Shown: positions 1 to 7,958 of the stretch, one piece after another
How the letters are laid out: every line of letters begins with the position of its first letter
How positions within the stretch are numbered: position 1 is the first letter of the stretch
Origin: JAWVFM01 sp038237625
Lineage (GTDB): Bacteria; Actinomycetota; Thermoleophilia; Solirubrobacterales; 70-9
Direction: 5' to 3'
DNA length: 64,000 nt
Assembly: GCA_038237625.1 (NCBI GenBank)
Contig: JBBRYM010000004.1
Coordinates: 127,359-191,358 of the forward strand
The notes under the pieces: generated by a model
Seen by the model: only the letters and a program-made list of their open reading frames with translations
The model's database searches: none
What the model was told of the DNA's origin: nothing
Translations under genes and position numbers: made by a program

Positions 1-2
1 GG

Positions 3-641
3 ACGCTTGCGGCGCTCGGCGCGGGCGAGGGAGCCGAGGTGGTGGCGATCGTTCCCACGGCAGACGCGGCGGTGCTGGCGCGAGCGGCTGCAGCGGTTCA
101 GCGCGAGCTCGAGGCGACGCTCGCGGGCTTCGCGGTGTTCGTGGCGCACAGTCGCCTGGCCGCGGATCCTGCTGACCTGTACAGGGCAGGCAGGGAGGCC
201 GCGCTTGCCGCCAATGTGGGCGAGGCCGAGGGGCGAACCCCCCTGAGCTTCGAGGACACCGGTTCGTACAGGTTGCTGCTGCCGGCGATGAGCGAGGATC
301 GGCTGGAGCTCGAGCGCTTCTACCAGGAGACCGTCGCGCCCTTGGCGGCCTACGACGAGCAGTACGAGACCGACCTGCTGGGCACGGTCGAGGCGTTTTT
401 GAACAACGACGGAAATGTCACGCCGACGGCAGCGCAGCTCTTCACCCACCGCCACACCATCCGCTACCGGCTCGAGCGCGTGCGCGAGCTGTCGGGGCAC
501 GACATGTCGTCGACCGAGGGGCGGGAGAAGCTCGGCCTCGGGCTGAAGGCGATGAGGGTGCTGGGGATCGCCTCCGCGCACGGCCCGGCGACCGAGCCGG
601 GCACGGAGGCGGGGCGGGTCAGACGGATCGCCGAGGAATAG
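3..641 (+). CDS. PucR/CdaR-family transcriptional regulator, C-terminal part (5' truncated by window edge)
   Basis: The reading frame is open from the first bases, so the gene begins outside the window. About 212 codons are visible. The last ~75 residues before the tail form the PucR-type C-terminal helix-turn-helix: LLGTVEAFLNNDGNVT, then LFTHRHTIRYRLERVREL, a very characteristic motif of purine catabolism/sugar diacid regulators (PucR, CdaR). The region before it matches the GGDEF-like linker common in this family. It is probably a DNA-binding regulator of a catabolic gene, but the ligand cannot be read from the sequence. It is convergent with the dipeptidase gene downstream, with only 15 bp between stops. 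The last ~25 residues are low-complexity and probably not part of the fold. Confidence 0.85.
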   Translation, partial: TLAALGAGEGAEVVAIVPTADAAVLARAAAAVQRELEATLAGFAVFVAHSRLAADPADLYRAGREAALAANVGEAEGRTPLSFEDTGSYRLLLPAMSEDRLELERFYQETVAPLAAYDEQYETDLLGTVEAFLNNDGNVTPTAAQLFTHRHTIRYRLERVRELSGHDMSSTEGREKLGLGLKAMRVLGIASAHGPATEPGTEAGRVRRIAEE

Positions 642-656
642 GGGCGTGCCGCGCCC

Positions 657-1823
657 CTACGGCCGCCAATAGGTTCTGAGCAACCGCAGAACGTTCCCCG
701 ACGTGATCTGCTCGGAGACGGCCTCGCCGTAGCGCTCGGCAAGCGCGGATTCGAGGGCGGCGAGGTCACCGGCCGTGTCGAGGCCGGCGAGCGTGGGCTT
801 GATGAAGCCGTCGAGGTCGGTCCCGATGGCTATGTTCTCGTACGAGCCGGCCACCTCGGCGATGCGGTCGATGTGGCGGCACAGCAGCGTCACCGAGTCC
901 TCGAACGTCTTGGGTTTGCGGAAGCCGTCGGCAGCTTGGTGCTCGGCGAGGATCAGGCCCATCACGCCGCCGCGGCCGACGATCTTGCTGATCGTCTCAT
1001 CGGAGACGTTGTAGTGGTCGTGGCCGAAGCGGTAGGTCACGTGCGAGGCGATCACCGGGACCTCGCGCCCGGGGTCGATCTCGTCGAGCAGGGCAAAGGT
1101 CTGGTCGAGCGCGTCCTGGCTCATGTGGCTGACGTCGATGAGCACGTGCTCGCGCACCATCGCCTTGACCGCCGCGGTTCCAAGTGCGGCGAGCCCAACG
1201 CCCGGCGGCATCGGGAAGAGGAAGTCGTAGACGCCCTCCGGGAGGAACGGGATCGCGTTCACGTTCGTGGCGACGCTGCGGTAGAAGAGATGGGCGAGGG
1301 TCACGTAGGCGCAGCCGCTCCTGGCGAGCTCGGCGATGTTGGCGTCGACGTGGTCGACCGTCTCGCCGAGGTGGTAGCCGCCCTCGACGCAGTGGACCAG
1401 GGCCGTCTTGCCGGCGGCGAGCGCGGCCTCGAGCTCGGCGCGGTCGTGGACGACGATGGCCTGATCGGGAAACTCATCGGCGACCTCCCGCTCGACGTCC
1501 TCGAGCAGCCGCAGAAGCGAGGGGAAGTAGTTGGAGTCGGGCGGCGATCCGTAGCGCTTGCCGAGATCCATCTCGTCGAACGGGGAGTGCAGGACGGAGA
1601 GGACGACGCCCACGTTGCCTTCGCGAAGCAACGGCACGGTAACGCGTGGGCCGGAGTCGAAGCTGCGGTAGTTGGCGATGCGGCTCGCGATGCGAATGAG
1701 GCCGGATCGGACGGCGTCGAGCAGCCGCCAGCGCCCGGGCGCGGAGGCGATCAGGCTGACGATGCTCCCCCGAGCCCGGATCGTGAGATGCATCGGGTAA
1801 TGCGAATGCAGATCGGCGATCAC
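657..1823 (-). CDS. membrane dipeptidase (peptidase family M19, renal dipeptidase-like)
   Basis: 388 residues, the usual size for M19 dipeptidases, which hydrolyse dipeptides with a dinuclear zinc site. Visible metal ligands are the N-terminal ADLHSHYP (HxH variant of the family HxD), the bridging Glu in LVHCVEGG (about residue 145), His in LIDVSHMS (about 230) and VIASHVTYRFGHD (about 258), and the late Asp in IAIGTDLDGF. No signal peptide is seen, so it should be cytoplasmic. The GTG start is chosen because it places the first metal ligands at residues 6-8 and lies 10 nt after a TAGCGT -10 box that overlaps the divergent tRNA-Gln promoter. The substrate is unknown. Confidence 0.85.
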   Translation of the reverse strand: MIADLHSHYPMHLTIRARGSIVSLIASAPGRWRLLDAVRSGLIRIASRIANYRSFDSGPRVTVPLLREGNVGVVLSVLHSPFDEMDLGKRYGSPPDSNYFPSLLRLLEDVEREVADEFPDQAIVVHDRAELEAALAAGKTALVHCVEGGYHLGETVDHVDANIAELARSGCAYVTLAHLFYRSVATNVNAIPFLPEGVYDFLFPMPPGVGLAALGTAAVKAMVREHVLIDVSHMSQDALDQTFALLDEIDPGREVPVIASHVTYRFGHDHYNVSDETISKIVGRGGVMGLILAEHQAADGFRKPKTFEDSVTLLCRHIDRIAEVAGSYENIAIGTDLDGFIKPTLAGLDTAGDLAALESALAERYGEAVSEQITSGNVLRLLRTYWRP

Positions 1824-1831
1824 GGGTGTGG

Positions 1832-1840
1832 TTACGCTAA
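1832..1840. promoter_or_regulatory. overlapping divergent -10 boxes for dipeptidase and tRNA-Gln
   Basis: The 9-mer TTACGCTAA reads TACGCT (1833-1838) towards tRNA-Gln and TAGCGT (1834-1839) towards the dipeptidase GTG, 10 nt away. Both fit the TANNNT -10 pattern repeated throughout the window. The two promoters share bases, so polymerase could occupy only one at a time. No clear -35 hexamer was identified on either side. Confidence 0.5.
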
Positions 1841-1852
1841 TCGAACACCCAT

Positions 1853-1924
1853 TGGGGAGTCGTCCAATCGGCAGGACTCACGGTTTTGGTCCGTGCAATC
1901 CCGGTTCAAGTCCGGGCTCCCCAG
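1853..1924 (+). tRNA. tRNA-Gln (anticodon TTG)
   Basis: A complete 72-nt cloverleaf. The acceptor arm TGGGGAG pairs with CTCCCCA, with discriminator G at 1924. The anticodon arm CACGG/CCGTG encloses the loop TTTTGGT with anticodon TTG, reading CAA/CAG. The T arm CCCGG/CCGGG encloses TTCAAGT. CCA is not encoded. It lies between the divergent dipeptidase and glmU, and a perfect palindrome follows 22 nt after its 3' end. Confidence 0.95.
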
Positions 1925-1946
1925 CTCGCACTCTCCCGAGAATGCG

Positions 1947-1971
1947 ATTTGCCACCGCAGCGGTGGCAAAT
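1947..1971. repeat. perfect 12-bp palindrome between tRNA-Gln and glmU
   Basis: ATTTGCCACCGC and its exact reverse complement GCGGTGGCAAAT are separated by a single A. Folded, this gives a long hairpin with a 3-5-nt loop. There is no T tract, so it is not a textbook rho-independent terminator, though it may still end the tRNA transcript. Its inner arms (TTTGCCACC, 5-nt loop, GGTGGCAAA) closely resemble the inner arms of the 43-bp repeat copies described elsewhere (GGTGGTAAA in the copy at 15574). Partly pairing flanks CGAGA/TCTCG surround it, so it may be a degenerate member. Confidence 0.7.
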
Positions 1972-1993
1972 GTCGGTCTCGCAGCCGACGACC

Positions 1994-1999
1994 TACGAT
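1994..1999 (+). promoter_or_regulatory. -10 box of glmU (leaderless start)
   Basis: TACGAT lies 6 nt before GTG 2006. The same spacing recurs in front of many genes here, which favours GTG 2006 over the upstream in-frame ATG 1970 that sits inside the palindrome. Confidence 0.5.
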
Positions 2000-2005
2000 T
2001 CGCCC

Positions 2006-3403
2006 GTGCCCGGCGCTCCGACCGTCCTGATCATGGCGGCCGGCGAGGGAACCAGGATGCGTTCCTCGCTGCCCAAGATGCTCCATCCCGTCTGCGGGCG
2101 GGCGATGATCGCCTGGCCGGTCGAGGCCGCTCGCGGCGCTGGCGCGGGGCGGGTCGCTGTAATCGTCTCGCCCAACCTCGACCTCTCCGACGCAATGCCT
2201 GAGGGCACGGAGACGATCGTTCAGCCCGAGCCCGACGGCACCGGGGGCGCGCTGCGCGTGACGAGCGAGGTCGTCAAGGCGTCGGACACAGTTGTTGTCC
2301 TTCCCGGCGACCATCCGCTGATCTCAACCGACGTCATTGCTCGCCTCCTCGAGGCCCATGCCGGCGAGGGGGCCGCGGCGACGGTCCTCACCGCGATCAT
2401 GGAGAACCCCGGCAGCTACGGCCGGATCGTTCGTGACTCCAGCGGCGACGTCGCCAGGATCGCGGAGGCCAAGGCCGACGCGGGCGACGCGAATGAGGAG
2501 GAGCTCGGGATCAAGGAGGTCAACAGCTCGATCTACGCGTTCGACGGCCCGGCGCTGGCCGACGCGCTCGCCAACCTGAAAAACGACAACGCCCAGGGCG
2601 AGTACTACCTTGGCGACGTCCTTCCCCTGATCAAGGCTGCGGGCGGCCGCATCGCCGCCCACATCGAGGACGACCCGCATGTGAGCCTCGGCGTCAACGA
2701 CCGCGCCGACCTCGCCCTCGTCGAGAACGCGGCGCGTGAGCTCATCGCCCGCCGCCACATGCTCGCCGGCGTGACGATTGTCGACCCGGCGAGCACCTGG
2801 ATCGAAGCCGGCGTCGAGATCGAACCCGACGCGCGCATCTCGCCGGGCACGTCCCTTCGCGGCCACACGCGAATCGGCCGCGACACCGTGATCGGGCCCC
2901 ACTCGACCCTCGTCGACGCAACCGTGGGCGCCGGGTCGAAGGTGGCCCACTCGGTGCTGAACGATTGCGTCGTCGGCGCGGACTGCACGATCGGCCCGTA
3001 CTCGCATCTGCGCCCAGGGACGAACCTCGCCGAGGGCGTCAAGGTGGGCGCCTTCGCCGAGGTCAAGAACTCCACGATCGGGGCCGGTGCCAAGGTCCCA
3101 CACCTCGCCTACGTGGGCGATGCCGACATCGGTGCGGGGGCGAACATCGGCGCCGGGACGATCACCGCCAACTACGACGGGTTCATCAAGAGCCGCACGA
3201 AGATCGGGGAAGGTGCGCGAATCGGCGTCAACAACTCCCTGGTCGCACCGATTGAGGTCGGCGACGGCGCATACACTGGCGCCGGCGCCGTGATCCGGGA
3301 GGACGTACCGGACGGCGCTCTCTCAGTCAACAAGGGCGATCAGCGAAACATCGAGGGATACGCCGAGCGAAAGTCCGCCACGCGGGATGAGTCGGAACGA
3401 TGA
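2006..3403 (+). CDS. glmU: bifunctional UDP-N-acetylglucosamine diphosphorylase / glucosamine-1-phosphate N-acetyltransferase GlmU
   Basis: Makes UDP-GlcNAc in the cytoplasm for peptidoglycan and other glycans, by acetylating GlcN-1-P and then transferring UMP from UTP. The 465-residue product has the N-terminal pyrophosphorylase signature LIMAAGEGTRM (residues 8-18) with K24 in SLPKMLHP, then VVLPGDHPL and QGEYYLGDVLP. From about residue 255 there is a left-handed beta-helix of hexapeptide repeats ending in GAGTITANYDG, followed by the acetyltransferase active-site region. The GTG start is preferred because of the -10 box at 1994 and because it gives the short N-terminus normal for GlmU; ATG 1970 would add 12 residues. 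The stop overlaps the prs start (ATGA), so the two are translationally coupled. Confidence 0.93.
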   Translation: MPGAPTVLIMAAGEGTRMRSSLPKMLHPVCGRAMIAWPVEAARGAGAGRVAVIVSPNLDLSDAMPEGTETIVQPEPDGTGGALRVTSEVVKASDTVVVLPGDHPLISTDVIARLLEAHAGEGAAATVLTAIMENPGSYGRIVRDSSGDVARIAEAKADAGDANEEELGIKEVNSSIYAFDGPALADALANLKNDNAQGEYYLGDVLPLIKAAGGRIAAHIEDDPHVSLGVNDRADLALVENAARELIARRHMLAGVTIVDPASTWIEAGVEIEPDARISPGTSLRGHTRIGRDTVIGPHSTLVDATVGAGSKVAHSVLNDCVVGADCTIGPYSHLRPGTNLAEGVKVGAFAEVKNSTIGAGAKVPHLAYVGDADIGAGANIGAGTITANYDGFIKSRTKIGEGARIGVNNSLVAPIEVGDGAYTGAGAVIREDVPDGALSVNKGDQRNIEGYAERKSATRDESER

Positions 3404-4431
3404 GCGCCCTTGAAGAGCAGCCGGCGATGCTGAGCTCGATTCCCCACGACTACACCAAGCGCCTCATGGTCTTCGGCGGCCGCGCGTCGCAGGAGCTTGC
3501 CGGCAAGATCGCTGCGCGCCTCGACGTCGACCTGGGCCAAGTCGACTTGCGGACCTTCGCCGACGGCGAGGTCTACTGCCGCTACAACGAGTCGATCCGC
3601 GGCGCCGACGTGTTCCTCGTCCAGTCGACCGCGGCCAACGACGCGCAGGACATGACCCCCAACGACGCTCTGATGGAGCTCCTGGTGATGATCGACGCAG
3701 CCCAGGGCGCCTCCGCCCACCGGATCATCGCCGTGATGCCCTGGTTCGGCTACGCCCGCCAGGACAAGAAGTCACAGCCGCGCGAGCCGATCTCGGCCCG
3801 TGTGGTCGCCAAGTGCCTGGAGTCGATCGGCGTCGACCGCGTCCTCACCATGGACCTCCACTCGGGCCAGGTCCAGGGGTTCTTCGAGGTTCCGGTCGAC
3901 CACATGACCGCGATGCCGATGCTCACCCAGTACTTCATGGACCAGGCCTTCGACGAGGAGCTCGTGATCGTCTCGCCCGACGCCGGCCGGGTGAAGGTCG
4001 CGCGCAACTTCGCCCGCAAGCTCGGCGTGCACTGGGCGGTGATGGAGAAGGAGCGCCCGGCTAAGCAGGTCGCCGAGATCGGCTACGTCGTCGGCGACGT
4101 GCGCGGCAAGACCGCGGTCCTGGTCGACGACATGATCGACACCGCCGGAACGCTGTGCGCGGCAGCCAAGACCGTGCGTGATGAGGGCGCCGCCCGAGTC
4201 ATCGCCTGCGCCACCCACGGGGTCTTCTCCGGCCCCGCCTACGAGCGGCTTCCCTACGAGGCGTCGGGCATCGAGAAGATCGTCGTCACCGACACGATGC
4301 CCCTGCGCCCTGGCCACCCCGAGAACATCTCCGTCCTCACCTCCGCGCAGATCCTCGCTGACTCGATCCGCCGGATCTTTGCGGACGACTCAGTCTCGGA
4401 GATCTTCGAAGGCGAAAACCAACTCTTCTAA
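3400..4431 (+). CDS. prs: ribose-phosphate pyrophosphokinase (PRPP synthetase)
   Basis: Transfers pyrophosphate from ATP to ribose-5-phosphate, supplying PRPP for purines, pyrimidines, His, Trp and NAD. 343 residues, slightly longer than the usual 315-325 because of a short N-terminal extension. Signatures: FADGEVYCRYNESIRG, MPWFGYARQDKK (flexible catalytic loop region), VLTMDLHSGQVQGFF (ATP/Mg signature) and the PRPP-binding loop AVLVDDMIDTAGTL. It overlaps glmU by 4 bp (ATGA), the arrangement typical of actinobacteria. A 43-bp nested palindrome begins 26 nt after the stop and lies between this gene and a convergent small gene. Confidence 0.97.
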   Translation: MSALEEQPAMLSSIPHDYTKRLMVFGGRASQELAGKIAARLDVDLGQVDLRTFADGEVYCRYNESIRGADVFLVQSTAANDAQDMTPNDALMELLVMIDAAQGASAHRIIAVMPWFGYARQDKKSQPREPISARVVAKCLESIGVDRVLTMDLHSGQVQGFFEVPVDHMTAMPMLTQYFMDQAFDEELVIVSPDAGRVKVARNFARKLGVHWAVMEKERPAKQVAEIGYVVGDVRGKTAVLVDDMIDTAGTLCAAAKTVRDEGAARVIACATHGVFSGPAYERLPYEASGIEKIVVTDTMPLRPGHPENISVLTSAQILADSIRRIFADDSVSEIFEGENQLF

Positions 4432-4457
4432 CGGAGCGGCCCGCCAGTTCCGGGGCG

Positions 4458-4500
4458 CTGTCCTGGATAGACCACCGTATAAGTGGTCAAAGCAGGACAG
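4458..4500. repeat. 43-bp nested palindromic repeat, copy A
   Basis: Outer arms CTGTCCTG (4458-4465) and CAGGACAG (4493-4500) are exact complements. Inside are 2-nt bulges GA/AG, 9-nt inner arms TAGACCACC and AGTGGTCAA, and a 5-nt loop GTATA. It is tail-to-tail between prs and the gene ending at 4523, where it could terminate both. The geometry is identical to copies at 15574, 31660 and 32581. Confidence 0.85.
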
Positions 4501-4522
4501 TGGAGAAAAACAAGGCCCAATG

Positions 4523-4990
4523 CTAAATCCCCAGGTCGCTCACCCGCCACGCTCCGCGGACCTCCTCGAGCTGGAACGTCCGGAACTGCGGGCCCTTCAC
4601 TCCCTCGATCCGCAGCGATGCGTCGATCGCGGCCAGGCTCCCGCTGACGCGCACATCGCGGATTCGAAGCTCCGAGCGCGCGAGCGCGCCGCCGCCGCCG
4701 GCGCCCACCGCGGCGGCGCACCCGTTGGCCACTTTGCCGCCCGAGAGCTGCGCGGCAGCCTGTTCGAGGGTCTTTTGCTGGGTGGGGCTGAGGAGCTCGC
4801 AGACGCGGGGGTAGTCCCTTTCCCGTGCGGCGGCGAAGAAATCCTCGAGAGCCGTGCGCGCCCGGTCCGCTTCGGTGGGCGGATTCGCGAATGGCCCCAC
4901 GTCGAGCAAGGCGAGGACCGCGATCGCGACCCCCGCGAGCAGCAGCAGAGCCGCAATCCGGCGGCGGACGAACGGGTCGAGAATGCCCAC
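4523..4990 (-). CDS. small membrane-anchored protein, NTF2-like extracytoplasmic domain
   Basis: 155 residues. A positively charged start (FVRRR) leads into one hydrophobic segment (about residues 12-32), then a roughly 115-residue domain rich in Ala that starts ALEDFFAAARERDYPRVCELLSP and ends RGAWRVSDLGI. That helix-then-sheet pattern, with an acidic/aromatic entry helix and a final W-x-V strand, is typical of small NTF2/DUF4878-like exported proteins in actinobacteria. Two cysteines (in RVCELLS and NGCAAAV) could form a disulfide outside the membrane. Function unknown. It is convergent with prs and divergent from the gene at 5041. Confidence 0.65.
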   Translation of the reverse strand: MGILDPFVRRRIAALLLLAGVAIAVLALLDVGPFANPPTEADRARTALEDFFAAARERDYPRVCELLSPTQQKTLEQAAAQLSGGKVANGCAAAVGAGGGGALARSELRIRDVRVSGSLAAIDASLRIEGVKGPQFRTFQLEEVRGAWRVSDLGI

Positions 4991-5027
4991 GCTTTGACGC
5001 TATCGCCCGGCGGCGCCGACGCCCGGA

Positions 5028-5033
5028 TATGTT
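5028..5033 (+). promoter_or_regulatory. -10 box deciding the start of the gene at 5041
   Basis: TATGTT is followed by 7 nt and then GTG 5041, matching the leaderless spacing of neighbouring genes. The in-frame ATG 5029 would lie inside the box itself. Confidence 0.35.
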
Positions 5034-5040
5034 GCCCTAC

Positions 5041-5307
5041 GTGGACGAGAACACCCTGGAATGGCTCGACATCCTGGGCAAGGGCCTGATGTTCGTCGCG
5101 GCGGCGATGCTGCTGCTCGGCGTGATCGGGGCCGTCGCGGTCGCCACTTCGTCGTCGGACATCGAGCTCGTAGGCCAGTTCCAGCAGCAGAACCGCGGCA
5201 CCTTCGCCGCCGGGGTGCTCGGGGCGGGGATCACGTCGGCAGGGGTCCTCGCCGGGCTCGGCGCCATCGTTCGCCTTCTGGTAGCCCGCCAGCGCTCGGG
5301 TGAATAG
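5041..5307 (+). CDS. small two-helix membrane protein of unknown function
   Basis: 88 residues from GTG 5041 (92 from the alternative ATG 5029). Two hydrophobic segments, around GLMFVAAAMLLLGVIGAVAV and GVLGAGITSAGVLAGLGAIV, are separated by a polar loop ending in QFQQQNRGTFAAG; the C-terminus is basic. No catalytic motif is seen. Its stop overlaps the GTG start of the downstream phosphodiesterase by 8 bp, so the two are co-translated. It could be a partner or regulator of that enzyme, but this is only inferred from position. Confidence 0.6.
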   Translation: MDENTLEWLDILGKGLMFVAAAMLLLGVIGAVAVATSSSDIELVGQFQQQNRGTFAAGVLGAGITSAGVLAGLGAIVRLLVARQRSGE

Positions 5308-6070
5308 GCCGCGGCGGGACCGACCGCTTCGGATCGGCCACAAAGGGGCCGACGCTCTCGCGCCCGGCAACACGCCTAAGAGCTTCGAGGCGGCGGTCGA
5401 CGCGGGCGTCGACGTGATCGAGTTCGACGTCCTGCGCCCACGCTCGGACTTCGAGCGCACCGAGGACTGGCGCCGCGCGCCCGCCGGCCCGGGCGCGGCG
5501 GGATCCGCACCGCTTCTCGTCGCCCACGACTGGGGCGATGCCGCCCGGCGCGAGCCCCTCACCCTGGACGACGTCCTCGAGCTATTCACGAAGCCTCCCC
5601 TGGACCGCGTCGAGTTCGACCTCGACCTCAAGGTCGCCGGTCGCGAGGACGAGGTGGTCGCCGCCCTTCGCGAGCACCAGCTCCTCGATCGCGCGATGAC
5701 CTCGACGCTGGAGCTCGGATCAGTGCGGGAGCTGCGCCGGCTGGCTCCCGAGCTGCGCGTCGGCTGGACGCTCCCGCGCACCACCCGCGACTGGCCGTCG
5801 ATTCGCTGGGCTCGGCCGCTCCTGTACGCGGGGCTGGCGACGCTGCGGGCCCGGCTTCCCGCGATCGTCCGCCGCCGCGCCCCGCGGCTCGGCATCAGCT
5901 CGATCTGGGCGTACAGGTCGATCATCACCCCCGCGCTCGCCGACGCCTGCCATTCGATCGACATCGATCTCATCGCCTGGACGGTCGACGACCGAGCCGA
6001 GATCGAAGCCCTCCTGGCCCGCGGGGTAGACGGCATCTGCACCAACGATCCTCGTTTGCTCCAGGGATAA
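5300..6070 (+). CDS. glycerophosphodiester phosphodiesterase family protein
   Basis: 256 residues, typical for GDPD TIM-barrel enzymes, which cleave glycerophosphodiesters to glycerol-3-phosphate and an alcohol. The start shows RIGHKGADALAPGNTPKSF, the family His loop (usually HRG...ENT) with Gly-Asn-Thr in place of Glu-Asn-Thr. VDVIEFDVLRP carries the Glu/Asp metal ligands, followed by LVAHDW with the second catalytic His. The end WTVDDRAEIEALLARGVDGICTNDP is characteristic. The Glu to Gly change in the ENT motif removes one usual metal ligand, so activity may be altered. No signal peptide is seen. Confidence 0.85.
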   Translation: MNRPRRDRPLRIGHKGADALAPGNTPKSFEAAVDAGVDVIEFDVLRPRSDFERTEDWRRAPAGPGAAGSAPLLVAHDWGDAARREPLTLDDVLELFTKPPLDRVEFDLDLKVAGREDEVVAALREHQLLDRAMTSTLELGSVRELRRLAPELRVGWTLPRTTRDWPSIRWARPLLYAGLATLRARLPAIVRRRAPRLGISSIWAYRSIITPALADACHSIDIDLIAWTVDDRAEIEALLARGVDGICTNDPRLLQG

Positions 6071-6079
6071 TCGGCTGCG

Positions 6080-6478
6080 ATGGAGATTGCCGTGCCCGTC
6101 ATCCGGGCGCTGCTGGTCGGGGTGTTCGCGGTGGCGGGCATCGCAAAGCTCGCCGATCTAGAAGGCTCGCGCGCGGCCCTCGCCGCATTTGGCGTCCCGG
6201 GCCGCTTCGCCCCACCCGCGGGGACCGCGTTGCCGATCGCGGAAGTTGCGGTCGCCGCACTGCTCGTCTTCAACGCGACTGCGCGAGCTGGGGCGGGCGC
6301 CGCGGTCGTGCTGCTCACAGCCTTTTGCCTTGGGATCGCCAACGCCATCCGAAATGGGGTGACCCCCGAATGCCGATGCATCGGCCAGTTCCACTCGGAG
6401 CCGGCGGACTCGCGCACGCTCATCCGAAACGGAGCCCTCGCGGGTCTCGCCGCCGTCGCGCTTTTCGGGTCTAGTTAG
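6080..6478 (+). CDS. MauE/DoxX-family redox-associated membrane protein
   Basis: 132 residues with four predicted membrane helices. The family signature is the Cys pair in TPECRCIGQFHSEP between helices 3 and 4, followed by the final helix. MauE-like proteins are linked to thiol-disulfide handling of exported proteins, and this short form is common beside thioredoxin-like genes, although none is adjacent here. ATG 6080 lies 8 nt after a GATAAT -10 box (6066-6071), so it has its own leaderless promoter even though only 9 bp separate it from the GDPD gene. Confidence 0.75.
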   Translation: MEIAVPVIRALLVGVFAVAGIAKLADLEGSRAALAAFGVPGRFAPPAGTALPIAEVAVAALLVFNATARAGAGAAVVLLTAFCLGIANAIRNGVTPECRCIGQFHSEPADSRTLIRNGALAGLAAVALFGSS

Positions 6479-6486
6479 CGCGCCGG

Positions 6487-7905
6487 CTATCCCCGGCTTG
6501 CGATCCCGGGTGTCCGGACCACGCCGCGTCCCTCGAAGTAGTCCCACTCCTCGACGCCTAGCTCGGTCGCGGGCGGGTCGGCGTAGACCCACTCCCGCAT
6601 GATCCGGTGCCAGTTGCGCTTGGCGCCCACCTGCGCGAGAACTGCCAGCAGGCCAGTCTCCATCCGCCGGCCCATAAGCTCGTCGGCCGGCACCGACTCG
6701 CGGCGCATGAGCGAGTAGTACTCCGAGCGCGGGTCGGTGGTCGATTCGATCACCTTCATCACGCGCCGGGCCGAGACCTGGTACTCGCGGTCCTCCAGAT
6801 ACCAGCCGCCGACGACCATCACGTGCTCCATCAGGCGTTCGGCGTCGAGCTTGGACGGGTTCTTGACGAAGCCGAGGTCATGCAGGGCCTCGCGAAGCGC
6901 CTCCGGGTCCTTGCGCGACGCGGCATCGATCGCGCGCTGCTCGAGCTCGATCTGCTCGGGGTCGAGTCGCTTCGTCATCCCGAAGTCCAGGAATGCCACG
7001 CGGCCGTCGTCCATGAGGATGTAGTTGCCCGGGTGGGCGTCGGCATTGAAGTGCTGGAGGTGGTAGATGGAGCCGAAGCAGAAGCGGTAGACGATCTCGC
7101 CGAAGCGGTCGCGCGTTTCCTGATCCATCTCGCGAACCTCGTCGAAGCTGTAGCCCTCGACGTATTCGGTGACCAGAACGCGGCGGTGCGAGAGGCGGGT
7201 GATGACGTCGGGCACGTAGATGAACGGGTGCTTGCGGTAGGCGCGGGCGAACGAGCGGTGGTTCTGGGCCTCGTACTCGTAGTCGAGTTCCTCGAGAACC
7301 CGTTCCTTCAGCTCCTTGGCAATCGCGCCGGCGTCGAGGCCCGGGGCAAGCGCCTTCGCCAGCCGCACGATCATGCCCGCGTTTGCGAGGTCGGCCTCCA
7401 AGGCCTCGGCGACCCCCGGGTACTGGATCTTCACGGCGACCTCGCGGCCGTCGACCATCCGCGCGCGGTGGACCTGTCCGATCGAGGCCGCCGCGAAGGC
7501 CTCTTCGTCGATGTGGTCGAAGAGCTCATCGATCTGGTCGCCCTCGTACTCCTCCTCGAGGACCTTCACGACCTGCTTCCACGGCATCGGCTCGGCGGAG
7601 GAACGGAGCTTGCCGAGCTCCTCCTGGTAGATCTCGGCGTACTCGGGAGGCAAAAACTCGGTGTCGATGAACGAGGCGAGCTGGCCCAGCTTCATCGCGG
7701 CGCCCTTCATCTCGCCGAGCACAGAGGCCATGCGCTTGGCCGTCTCGAGGTGACGCGCGTCGAGCTTCTCCTTCGCCCCCTCCTCGGAGCGCGCGATGCT
7801 TGCGGCCCGGGTGCCCGCATAGCGCGTGGCCTGACTCCCGAGCGCCGTACCGAGCTTTGCCGAGCGCCGGACCCGGCCCTTCGGGATCTTGTGCTCGTCG
7901 GCCAC
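6487..7905 (-). CDS. ABC1/UbiB-family atypical kinase (AarF/ABC1)
   Basis: 472 residues. The ABC1 hallmarks are present: the KxGQ motif in GAAMKLGQLASFID, an Ala-rich nucleotide loop AFAAASIGQVHRARM, the invariant Lys in EVAVKIQYPG, HPGNYILMDDGRVAFLDFGM with the DFG-like metal-binding motif, and N-terminal basic residues. UbiB-type proteins are ATP-dependent and support isoprenoid-quinone or lipid metabolism, although the actinobacterial substrate is unknown. The GTG start is 6 nt downstream of a TAGTCT box (complement of 7912-7917). It is convergent with the MauE-like gene and divergent from rplY. Confidence 0.88.
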   Translation of the reverse strand: MADEHKIPKGRVRRSAKLGTALGSQATRYAGTRAASIARSEEGAKEKLDARHLETAKRMASVLGEMKGAAMKLGQLASFIDTEFLPPEYAEIYQEELGKLRSSAEPMPWKQVVKVLEEEYEGDQIDELFDHIDEEAFAAASIGQVHRARMVDGREVAVKIQYPGVAEALEADLANAGMIVRLAKALAPGLDAGAIAKELKERVLEELDYEYEAQNHRSFARAYRKHPFIYVPDVITRLSHRRVLVTEYVEGYSFDEVREMDQETRDRFGEIVYRFCFGSIYHLQHFNADAHPGNYILMDDGRVAFLDFGMTKRLDPEQIELEQRAIDAASRKDPEALREALHDLGFVKNPSKLDAERLMEHVMVVGGWYLEDREYQVSARRVMKVIESTTDPRSEYYSLMRRESVPADELMGRRMETGLLAVLAQVGAKRNWHRIMREWVYADPPATELGVEEWDYFEGRGVVRTPGIASRG

Positions 7906-7943
7906 GGCAGCAGACTAGCCGTCACCTACTGCTGAGCCTTCTC

Positions 7944-7949
7944 TATCCT
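7944..7949 (+). promoter_or_regulatory. -10 box of rplY
   Basis: TATCCT ends 9 nt before ATG 7959, so the transcript would be essentially leaderless. The identical hexamer precedes the PpiC-type foldase gene and the inactive-rhomboid gene. Confidence 0.5.
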
Positions 7950-7958
7950 CAGCCGCCG

